Assembly: GCA_947095585.1 (NCBI GenBank)
Contig: OX352761.1
Coordinates: forward strand, 114,501,890 to 114,565,889
Reading direction: 5' to 3'
DNA from: Nephrocerus scutellatus
Taxonomy: Eukaryota; Arthropoda; Insecta; Diptera; Pipunculidae
DNA: 64,000 bases
Both the position numbers and the translations under genes were made by a program. The notes under the pieces were generated by a model. The model was not told where the DNA came from. It did not search any database and worked only from the letters and a program-made list of their open reading frames with translations. Positions 23,881-33,359 of the stretch are shown here, piece by piece (within the stretch, counting starts at the first letter, position 1; each line of letters opens with the position of its first letter).

Positions 23881-24824
23881 TATTTTAAAATATTTTTTTG
23901 TTGTTAAAGCTAATTAATCAAAATTTATGTGTGATATTTTAATGCAAAGTTATACCCCGTTTTAAGCGAATTCGATCCGAGTTGGATCCACCTATCGCGT
24001 AATTTCGAAGTGTTACTGTAGTTAACTTTTAATGGCCGCCAAACACAAACTACATTATTCAGCTAGAGTAGTCAATAATAAAAAGTAGAATCGAATTTAA
24101 TTGCAAAGATTAGGTACTTATCACTCTTCCCTCGTAACTACACTACCTTTTCATTTGTGCTAATTTTATCAAAAGTTAACATCAATATTATAAATCAGCG
24201 AGTGAGAATAAAATATAAATTTGACTACCGAGTCGAGCAAGTAACATTATTATGTTTAGTAAATTCTTTATGATAATACGTATTAATTTTAATTGATACT
24301 GAATTAGTTATTAACTGCAGGAATAAAGTTAAAAAATTTAAAAACATATTTCAATTGCCCTGCTTAAATTTTTTTTTAAAATTTACTCGTTGACTTTCAG
24401 TAGAGAACTAAAAATTCTTCTAATTCCAAACTGCAGTATCCACAGAATATTAATTAAAAAAATTAAAAGTTCAACGATATGAGTATTGGGAATCATTTTG
24501 CGTCATCAGTTCACTAACACAATTGCAAATCAGTTAAATGAGAGCAATAATAATTTGAAATTCTTAATTGATGCCAATATGACAAGTGTACGCATTGACG
24601 CTGCGATTTGTGGTTGTTGAACCTGCTTAGAGAAGAAGCGTTTTGAACTTACCCTCAATGTGGGATAATTTCGTCGTCATCATTATAATCGTGATCGTGT
24701 AAGGTGACTTGGTGTGTGCGATATGCTTTTAGAAATCAACTTAAAACCTATAAGTGGAATGCTGCTGCTGTCGGATGTTGCTATGGTCATCTGTTGTTCC
24801 TCTTCATCCTTGTCAAACAAGCTT

Positions 24825-27800
24825 TTACCATACACTACACTTGTGAATTGGATTCATGGGCGATCCCAGAGGACAGTTAAATTCTCGAGAAAAGTCAATT
24901 GAATTCGAAAGAGTGCCAATAACACGAAATCGTCCCGGACTATGAATAGCAGTGTTCAGCTTATTGCGTACAGCTTCTGGTCGCATTGCGCCGCACCACA
25001 CTTGGCCAAAATTCAGGAAAAACAACTGTTCGCCTGTCATGTTCAGTCCGGGAAGGCGTTCCTCATTCGTCCGGCTCTCTGGATGGTTCTGCAGCCATTT
25101 CTGATATGCATAGAATGCCTGACGGATGCCTCCGTTGTCAGCGATGTTCTCGCCTTGTGTACTTTCGCCGTTGAGAGCTATGCCCACCTCGTCGACAGTG
25201 TAGTTGCCATACTGAGAGATCAAGCAACGCGCTCGCTCATCAAATCCTTTGATCGACAAATCAGACCACCATTTGTGTATGCTGCCATTTCTGTCAAACA
25301 AACGGCCCTTATCATCGAAGCCATGCGTCAATTCGTGCCCGATGACCACTCCTATGCCGCCATAATTCAGAGACCTTGGGAAATAACGATGGTAAAACGG
25401 AGGCTGGAGTATTCCAGCTGGAAACATGATCTGATTTTTATTGCGACTGTAATAGGCATTAACTATAGCGGGTGCTGTCTGCCATGCAGTTTTGTTTACC
25501 GCTTCATTGAGTTTACTTTGCTCCGTTCGGGCAGTGTGCCGCAAAACGTTCAGCGTGTTCTCGAAGTACTTCTCCGGATGAATTTCGATGCCCAAATACT
25601 TTTCGTTGAGTTGATCCTCAGAAAGAATAAAGTCTGGATAACCGATCTTCAGAGACATAGCATTAACCTTGTCTTCAGCTAGCCCTTTCGTGGCTGAGTC
25701 AATCCAATCGGTAGTTTTAAGAATTTCGCGGAACGCCTGCTGCAGTTCGTGAGTCATCTCGAGTGTATCTTGTTTGCTGTTCTCATCGAAGTATTTGCGG
25801 ACAAACATCGCTCCCAAAGCCATGCCCATATTCGTGTTGACTTGAGAAATGCAAACTTTCCACCGTGAAGGACCCTCCTCGCGACCAAAAAGCGAATGAT
25901 AGAAGTTCTGTTTAATACTCTCGAAGCGGTCGTCGACGTTATTGATACGATGACGGACGAAACGCCACAGCAGATAGTTGGCCACCACGCGAGCCTCCGT
26001 CTCGGCAAGAAGCGCCACCAAGTCCTGCATGTAGTCGATGGCATAGATAACAACACTTTCCGACTCATCCATATGTCTGTCCTGCAAAATGGTTAAGTAA
26101 CGAATCCAATCAATATCGGGCACCGTGTGCTGTAAGTCCCGTAACTTCATGCGTTTGTATAGTTGTGTCACATTTAACCGTTGTTCAGCCGGCGATGTTA
26201 TGGAAGCAAGTTGAGTTTCGAAGGCAATTAACTCAGCGGCAGCTGCTTGAGCATCCACCATTGATACTCCTAATTTATGCATCACTTCAGTCATGAACCG
26301 CTGATATGCATGCAAGAATTTAGCATTGACTTCCTGAAGAAAGTACTCCCTCGTCGGAAGACCTAAGCTGGTCTGATCAAACTGGATAACATTCTCATCA
26401 GAGTTTTTAATATCTGGACCCACCCATTGTACCAACAGAATGTCGTTGTTGTAGAGACGCAAATGGGCCGTCAAATTTAGCCAATCAAAGTTTTCACCTG
26501 ACCATGAAGCATTTAGAATAGGCCATCCACCCAAACTGTTGATCAGATCGAGAAGCGGCTGTATGCCACGCTTCTCTAGCAGCGGAGCATTGATGCATGA
26601 CTGATAGAGTTGCTTTGCTTTAAGATCTGCAGAAGTTTGTTCTAATGGCTCCGCATGAGACAGAACAGCTGGTAAAAACTGTTTCCTCTTACTTCCACTT
26701 GCCACCTGGCGTTTATATCTTCGAAGAATCCTTCCTAACACCGCTCGTCGTTGGATAATGCGCTTGCGCAATCGAGTAGCTTTAACAGACTCATCATCGG
26801 TGCCCTTTTCCCTTGAATCTATCACGGTGGGCGACACGATATCTGACTTTGATTCCGGATCTGAATGGTAGAAGTTGTTATTAGTGATCGGAACAATGTT
26901 GCTTTTGGCTCGCATTGTTGCTGTGTCTTCTTCTTCGAGCAGTTGTTTCAGCACCACATCTAGATTCTCGCGTAACATTTCAAATGTGTCAAATCCTGCT
27001 TTATCTTTTGGTATTGCATTTAGTTTCTCCCAGTTACCGCAGGCGTATTGATAAAAATCATTGCACGGCTCCACAGAGGTATCCATGTATTTTAGCATTG
27101 TTTTCGCTTGTGCCAATCTTATGCTGTCCTTTAAGACCTGTGATTTCCAAATAAAGTGAAAGCCGACTGCATCTGCTTCGCCCAGGTTTAATGGTTCGGG
27201 ATCATCGTTTAAAATTGGCCCAGCAACAATTTTATGGGACGACTTAGTTATCTCCTCCTGTTCCCTTGCTTGGGATTTTGCGGTTGTGTTGAGTGTCTTA
27301 TAATATGTGTAATTAGTCGAAGACCTTCTTCTTCGTCGTCTATAGGAGGTGTTGTCATCATCAACATCATCATCATCATATTCGTCACTGTTTTTATTTG
27401 TCATCCGACCTTTGTGCGACTTATCAAGGCACTCCAAAGGAATGGCGGTTGAATCATGTGGCAAGAACGACGTCCTCGCATCTTTCATTAGATCACGATC
27501 CTCTACATCAATTGTCTCCTCTGAAAGACCAAATTTCAACGACATACAACGAGACATCCTTTCTATTTCATTTATTTCCGCCAGAAGTAACCGCTGATTG
27601 CCGCGGCCGGCGGACGGATCCGTTTCGTCATCATACAGCAGCTGTTGCTGATGCTGCTGCATTCGTAAAGCTAACATCATACCGTCAAGACGCATTAGCA
27701 GGATTAACACCAAAGTTATGGGCAACATCACAACTGGAAGAATTATGAAAAATTTACAACACGTAAAACCCGGACACCATTGGATGCGACCAGTATTCTG

Positions 27801-27965
27801 GTTGACACCCAATTTGCATGCGCACTGTGCACTCGATGGGAAAGCAGTACTATTATTAACCTTTTTTTGGTGGTGGTGTTGGTGGTGGTGGTTAATAGAA
27901 TTATTGTCAATTGGCAGATTTGTGAGAGACTTATTGCAACACGACGAATTGATTTCCGTCCTCAT
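24825..27965 (-). CDS. M13 family (neprilysin-like) membrane zinc metallopeptidase, intronless
   Basis: Single open frame of 1,046 codons from ATG at 27965 to TAA at 24825. Residues 1-70 are cytosolic, His/Gln/Asn rich; 71-91 form the type II membrane anchor (CCKFFIILPVVMLPITLVLI). The M13 ectodomain starts near VEPCNDFYQYACGNWEK (299-314). The substrate-binding NAYYSRNKNQIMFP is at about 836; zinc ligands are HELTH (H877, E878, H881) and GENIAD (E939, D943); the end, HKCSVW, is the conserved CxxW terminus. The protein is roughly 250 residues longer than typical neprilysins because of a long acidic/basic stalk (poly-Asp, then six arginines at 209-214) and a lysine/arginine-rich insertion at about 346-442 ending near RYKR (416-419). 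Family role: cleavage of small extracellular peptides, including neuropeptides, on the amino side of hydrophobic residues. All catalytic residues are present, so it is probably active. No intron is visible; an upstream non-coding exon is possible. Which fly Nep gene it matches is undecided. Confidence 0.92.
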   Translation of the reverse strand: MRTEINSSCCNKSLTNLPIDNNSINHHHQHHHQKKVNNSTAFPSSAQCACKLGVNQNTGRIQWCPGFTCCKFFIILPVVMLPITLVLILLMRLDGMMLALRMQQHQQQLLYDDETDPSAGRGNQRLLLAEINEIERMSRCMSLKFGLSEETIDVEDRDLMKDARTSFLPHDSTAIPLECLDKSHKGRMTNKNSDEYDDDDVDDDNTSYRRRRRRSSTNYTYYKTLNTTAKSQAREQEEITKSSHKIVAGPILNDDPEPLNLGEADAVGFHFIWKSQVLKDSIRLAQAKTMLKYMDTSVEPCNDFYQYACGNWEKLNAIPKDKAGFDTFEMLRENLDVVLKQLLEEEDTATMRAKSNIVPITNNNFYHSDPESKSDIVSPTVIDSREKGTDDESVKATRLRKRIIQRRAVLGRILRRYKRQVASGSKRKQFLPAVLSHAEPLEQTSADLKAKQLYQSCINAPLLEKRGIQPLLDLINSLGGWPILNASWSGENFDWLNLTAHLRLYNNDILLVQWVGPDIKNSDENVIQFDQTSLGLPTREYFLQEVNAKFLHAYQRFMTEVMHKLGVSMVDAQAAAAELIAFETQLASITSPAEQRLNVTQLYKRMKLRDLQHTVPDIDWIRYLTILQDRHMDESESVVIYAIDYMQDLVALLAETEARVVANYLLWRFVRHRINNVDDRFESIKQNFYHSLFGREEGPSRWKVCISQVNTNMGMALGAMFVRKYFDENSKQDTLEMTHELQQAFREILKTTDWIDSATKGLAEDKVNAMSLKIGYPDFILSEDQLNEKYLGIEIHPEKYFENTLNVLRHTARTEQSKLNEAVNKTAWQTAPAIVNAYYSRNKNQIMFPAGILQPPFYHRYFPRSLNYGGIGVVIGHELTHGFDDKGRLFDRNGSIHKWWSDLSIKGFDERARCLISQYGNYTVDEVGIALNGESTQGENIADNGGIRQAFYAYQKWLQNHPESRTNEERLPGLNMTGEQLFFLNFGQVWCGAMRPEAVRNKLNTAIHSPGRFRVIGTLSNSIDFSREFNCPLGSPMNPIHKCSVW

Positions 27966-28822
27966 TGCGGTGTTGCTGATCCGAGTTCCTTATTTAAACG
28001 ACTAATATTATGCTTTTATTTGTAACGGACACGCGCAGCTCTGTTATTTTAAATATAAAAAAATTATCGTGTCTTCTTTTTTATCAAAAGAAAAAATTTC
28101 GTTATCAACTATTAAAGGGGTGCATGTCGCGCGCGACTATGGTACCGAACTAAATACTTGGATTGCGTTTAGAAAAGAAATCACTGCGGCCCGGACAATA
28201 AGCTGTGGAATTGTGTCCATTTAATTCTCGATGTACTCATACAATGCGAACACTTGTCTGCCTGTCTAATTGTCTGGTTGTTTGAGTTCCCCTCATCATG
28301 CTATCAGAGGCAGTAAAGATGATATCTGTGGGGTCTCATCATTGTTATTGTTGAAGTCGTCAATAGCATTAAGTAAATTCTATATGGTGGACGAGTAGGG
28401 TAGAATGACAAAAATTCTGTTTAATCAACAACCAAATATCGATAAAATTAAAAATAAATAGAAAACATCAGATCACAAATGCTTATCTGCACCATTTGAA
28501 TTCGGTAAACTTTAAAATATAATGTAACCTGCTTTTTTGTATAGCAGTTTAAGTTTTGGTTTGTGATAAAATTAATAATTGAGGAAATTTCAGATTTATT
28601 TAGGAAAAAAGGGAAAAAATATAACAAAAATGAGTGCGTGTAACTTTTACGCGCGGTTTAAGTGAAACTTTTTGACGTTGTGGCAAAACGAATGGACTTT
28701 CTGTCGATAAATTATGCTGATTTTGGTAATGAATAACGGTATGATCAGTGGGCAAGTAAGTGAAGGGAAGAAAATGCAGGTCTATTAACACAGCAGCCGG
28801 TTCAAAGGACGTGCTAGCGTAT
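27966..28822. other. 5' flank of the metallopeptidase gene
   Basis: Upstream of the ATG on the - strand. AT-rich, no TATA or initiator that I trust, and no further exon found. The 5' UTR and promoter presumably lie here. Confidence 0.4.
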
Positions 28823-29115
28823 ATTAATTTAATATCGGCGCGACAGACCATGCGGTCCAAGGCCTGACTTCTCGCAACCATTTGTGTTGAGCATGCATAT
28901 TTTTGCACACAAATGGAGGGACCTACAATTTAATGCCGGATCCGAACGGCGAATTGAGAAGCTTTCAGTGACAAGTTATTAATTACTCTCGGACGTTTGT
29001 GAAACTTTCGCAAGAGGTGGGACACCGTGAAAAATACTTTGGTGTTACTGGGATTCGAACCATGAACACCCTGCTCAGCAGTCCATGCCCCTATCCACTG
29101 AGCCACGGCACCCGG
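28823..29115 (-). repeat. tRNA-derived SINE, full-length copy
   Basis: On the - strand: head with A-box (TGGCTCAGTGG) and B-box (GGTTCGAATCC), CACGGTGTCCCACC, a body including 'ggccttggaccgcatggtct' and an AT-rich tail. Same structure as the copies at 37582 and 57692. Confidence 0.85.
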
Positions 29116-29127
29116 CGTATATATATA

Positions 29128-30739
29128 CAGTTCGTAATATTTGGAAAGCCCCAGACATATTTTTTCTAAAAATCACTTATTTTTGGTACGTTCCTGATGT
29201 TTACTTACAGTTTTGAATAATGAGAGACAAGGTAAGACTGAGCCGTTGAGATTAAGAGAAGTACGAACTGGTTTCTTAAAGTTAACGGAATTTTCTGAGT
29301 TAATTTTGTTTGAGGTCACTCAAATGTGCATTTTTTACTGTAACAGTAGAATAGCCTTAATTAACTTTGTTCTACAGTACGAGCAAAAATTTGTCAGCGT
29401 GAGCATCGAAAAACAGTACTGACATGATAAACAGTTCTTTTTTTTGTGTATTTTGGTATTAAAATGGGTAGACAAAGTTCATTGTTTGCAAGGGAAATGG
29501 CCAAAATCGATATCTATCATGAGCAAGGTCTTTCTAATCGCGCTATAGCTCAGAAAATAAATCGAAGTCCAAAAGTTATTAATAATATTATTTAAAAAAT
29601 CCATTATTGTACAAAAAAACTATAAAGGAAATACTTCAACAGTTCTTACTGACCATGACAAGCGACTGGCTTCCAAATTTACCCAGTATTTGAACAAAAT
29701 AAGACGCGAAGCTGGATTAGAAGTTAGCTTAATGACAATTAGCAGAGTTATTAAAAGTGTCAGATACTTGAAACGCCTGAAGCTGAAGAAAAAACCACCA
29801 CTCAACACTCTTCGAAAACTGCAGCGGCTCAATTTTGCACGACATCACATGACATGGAATACCGAAGGCAGCAGACAGTCAAACGATTGGCGAAAAGTGA
29901 TATTTTCAGACGAAAAAAAGGTTCAACTTAGACGGACCAGACGGTTATAATTTTTATTTTCATGACCAGAGAAAAGAAAAACTGTTTTTGGATCGCCATC
30001 ATAGCCGCGAGGGAGGCGTTATGGTATGGGGCGCGATATCGTTTTGTGGCACAATTGATTAGTCTTTGTAAGCTGTAAAATGACAGCGACGTACTATAAA
30101 ACTATATTGGAAACAGCTTAACCTCAGTTTCAAAATATTTTTGGACCACTGCCGAGTATTTTCCAGCAGGACAATGCACCGATTCATACAGCTGGCATTA
30201 TTAAGACGTGGTTGCAAAGCCAAAATATACAGCAAATACCCTGGCCACTATACTCGCCAGACCTGAACATCATTGAAAATGTATGGGGCTGGCTAGCGCG
30301 CACTGTTTATGAAGGTGGGAAACAGTATGCAAGAAAAGAGGACTTAATTGAATGCATTAAAGAGGCCTGGGCGAATATTTTATTAAATTACTTGAATTCT
30401 CGGTATGAATCCTTAAAAGATCCCATTTTTGAGGTAATTTAAATAAGGGGGGATGTACAAAGTACTAAAATGATCTTGTTAGTTGCAAAGAATAAAATAA
30501 AAGTGTATAAAAAACAATCTGTTTTTGTTTTTACTATAACAAATACAGTGAGGCATTCTACTGTTACAACGAAAAATGTACATTTGAGTGCCATCAAACA
30601 AAATCAACTCAAAAAATTCCGTTAACTTTAAGAAACCAGTTAGTACTTCTCTTAATCTCAAGGACTCAGTCTTACCTTGTCCCTCATTATTTAAAACTAT
30701 AAGAAAAAATATTTCTGAGGCTATCCAAATGTTACGGAC
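29128..30739 (+). mobile_element. Tc3-like (Tc1/mariner, DD34E) transposon with long terminal inverted repeats
   Basis: Begins CAGTTCGTAATATTTGG and ends with the inverse CCAAATGTTACGGACTG, flanked by TA on both sides, as expected for this superfamily. The inverted repeats extend about 220 bp (29128-29350 against 30520-30739). The transposase starts MGRQSSLFAREMAKIDIYHE at 29464. First catalytic Asp in VIFSDEKK (about 29900); second in QQDNAPIHTA (about 30168); Glu in SPDLNIIENVWG (about 30275). The second and third are 34 residues apart (DD34E). Stops and frameshifts near 29595, 29930, 30060 and 30120 inactivate it. Confidence 0.88.
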
Positions 30740-30809
30740 TGTATGTTGCGGCAATCGAAGTGTTACTAACTTCACGCTGCTGTATCTGCCAAACGGCTAA
30801 TGATAGCAC

Positions 30810-31648
30810 GCGTTAGTCTGGTATGCTGTTTACAACACAAGCATATCGATATACGTCGTATTTGAAAGGAATATTCAAAATGGAATTCAAACGTAACAGT
30901 GTGATTACACTGTTTCCAACTGGAAATTTACAACCGGCTATTATCAAATAGCTCCAGCATTTGAATTTGAATAAAATCTTTGCGTATCGGACTATCACAC
31001 GTTACAATGATACTGGTAGCATCGCAAAACGCCATGGAGGTGGCTTTCCAAAAACAGCAACATCGCCAGAAAAAGTGCAAGAAACCTGGCAACAAATCTG
31101 CACGTGTTCGATAGAAGCATCCGACAGAGACTGAAAAATGAAATTCAATTGAAGCCCTACAAGATTCAAAAAGTGTACAATTTAACAACGGCTCAAAAGG
31201 TACATTCAGCTGAAAAATGGACGTCTGCACGAACGTAACGATTTGGTCTACTTGGTGTTATCTGTTGACAAAATTTGTACAGTTCAACAGTACAAACAAA
31301 ATGATCGTATGTAGTTAGAGGGGAAGTCTAACGACAATTTGGACAAGCGAGTTGCTTTCGCAAACAAGCGTCAGCTTTTGTGCAGCTGTAACTGCATAGT
31401 CCGCTAGTTATCGATCAGGGCACCAAGCTGAATCAAGAAGCGTATTGGAAAAAGGTATTAAATGATCCGTTGCTAGCTTGGCCCTACAAATAATTTGGTA
31501 ACAACCGGTGAATATTCCAAGAGGACTAATCACCATCACATAAAGCTCGTTTGACAGAACACTTTTTACAAAGTCACCAGACTTGAATCCAATGGACTTG
31601 GTACATTTCGGAGGCCAAGATGTAGACAAAAAGATATGAAAGTGCGGA
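30810..31648 (+). mobile_element. Mariner/DD37-like transposon remnant
   Basis: N-terminal DNA-binding region reads ITRYNDTGSIAKRHGGG, then PKTATSPEKVQE. Later fragments resemble the D-box (FQEDSSPSHKARLTEHFLQS with frameshifts, about 31508-31575) and SPDLNPMDL (31578). About one catalytic segment is deleted between these. The same C-terminal phrase occurs at 23650-23880, suggesting one family. Confidence 0.6.
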
Positions 31649-31649
31649 G

Positions 31650-32385
31650 TGAAAGAATGAATTCGATTAGAAGTAACGGATAGCATCATTAATGAATATG
31701 AGAAAGAGTGTCGAAGTCAAAAAAGAGCCTTGGGGAACACAGGCGTTTATGTTGTGAACATTGCATTTGTAACCGTCCAATACGACCTGTATTGATGTCA
31801 GAAAGGTAGTTACTAGTCCATCAAGCAGGACCTTATCAATTCCAAAGGCATTCATTTTCGACGATAGAGCATGACTCTTTCAAATGCTTTGGAAATGTGT
31901 AGTGCAACAACTTTGCTTTTACCAAGTTTGTGAAAAGACTTGTTCCACTTTTTAGTGAGATATATCATCAGATCTCTCGTAGAACGTTGCCTTTGGAAAC
32001 CATAGTGCTGGTCGCTAAGGATTTCACATGATTCAAGGTATTGCATATGATTACGATTAATCAGCGTTTGCATGACCATAGAAAAAACGGATGTTTGCGC
32101 TATGGGTCGGTACGAGGAAAGTGATAACGGTTCCCCTGTTTTAGGAACAGTCTGGATAAGGGCTGCTATCCAATTCCTTGAAAAGACTCCAGCAGAATAA
32201 GAGAAAAAAAAATAAGGAAAAGCCTGCCCACTGGTAAAGCTAATGTTAAAGAATACCTCTTCAAAACTATAGCAGAAATACCATTAGACCCAGCAGATTT
32301 ATAAATGTTGAGGTTTTGCAATCCATAGTAAAAGATACTTTGGAAATATGTAATATGTACATATGTATACATATCGTCCTTTATC
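31650..32385 (-). mobile_element. Jockey/CR1-like LINE, RT domain fragment
   Basis: Reading the - strand from 32385: KSAGSNGISAIVLKR (fingers), METLINRN-like with LESCEILSDQHYGFQRQRST, KVVALHISKAFERV (a degraded palm A motif), QVVLDGYKCNVHNINACVPQG (PQG block), TLFLIFINDA. It stops before the FADD motif, joined at 31650 to a mariner remnant. Decayed. Confidence 0.8.
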
Positions 32386-33355
32386 TTTTATAATAGTTTT
32401 GTAGAGCAAAACAAAGAGTACTCATATTCACACTACAGTCTACAAGTACATGTTTTAGGTAAGCAGCGATCGTCATCAGTGTATTTACCCTAAACAGAAT
32501 TTTTTTTAAGTTCTCATTACAAACTCTCAGTCACAAGTGCTTGTGGACCACAATTCCAAAACTGTACCTATTCTATCTTTTGAATGATACTATAATTCGC
32601 TATGCTACTGGTCCATAACTATACATACACACAACTATACAAACAACAAGTACAACATGACCTATTACTACTATTGTACACACACACACAGCCAAATGAA
32701 CTACGCATTCACATTCAAACTCGTTGAACCAATTTAACTTAATTCTCATCACTCATAAAAACACATTTTAGTTCGTTCGTTCATCGCTTTCGGTTATTTG
32801 ATGGTTTGGATGGATGGCTGGTTTATTTGGTCCATCATTTTTTTTTTTTATTTTATCTTTTTATGTTTTAGAGAAACGACAACGGCAACTTTAGAATATT
32901 TGCAAATGTACAACAAACGCTATGATATTTTTAAGTGGCTGTCAATTTTGCGTTTGAATTTTTATTTACTTAACATTTTCGCCCAGAGGTTAGCTTTAAT
33001 GTACAGTAACGTTAATCTGAACACTGAACAACTCACAATTAAGCCTCCATAGTTGCAACTTATACTCAAAGGCGTTGCAAAGATGCGTGGTTATTTGGGT
33101 TAAGTTGGTCTTCTTTTTGTGTTAACAGAACATATTTATCTTGTTAAATAAATTTATTCATTTTTAAGATGAATTTGTTTTTATTTAATGATCGCACAGA
33201 ATTGCAATCGCTAAAATGCTCTTGACCTATTTATAGTTCTGCATTATGATATGGAGAATTTCAATTATACGTACTACTGAAATGATATCTACATATGAGC
33301 AATGTCGTTTATCGCATCTTAGTATGTAGCATGATTACTGTGGAAAATCATACCC
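32386..33355. other. Intergenic DNA without recognised features
   Basis: AT-rich with short CA tracts near 32690. Open frames here have no domain, codon signature or splice context. Confidence 0.5.
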
Positions 33356-33359
33356 TAAA

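Larger units (their letters stand above)
19939..24824. other. Spacer between the glutamate receptor and the metallopeptidase
   Basis: Presumed promoter side of the receptor and 3' side of the metallopeptidase. Contains two Helentron-like elements (20464-20888, 22028-22290), the CACACGCG-type repeats (22330-23630) and a mariner remnant (23650-23880). The rest is AT-rich with no supported gene. No promoter element is convincing. Confidence 0.5.

Noticed and set aside
24942..25682. 246-codon + strand open frame
   Set aside because: It lies antisense to the catalytic part of the M13 peptidase and has no domain of its own.
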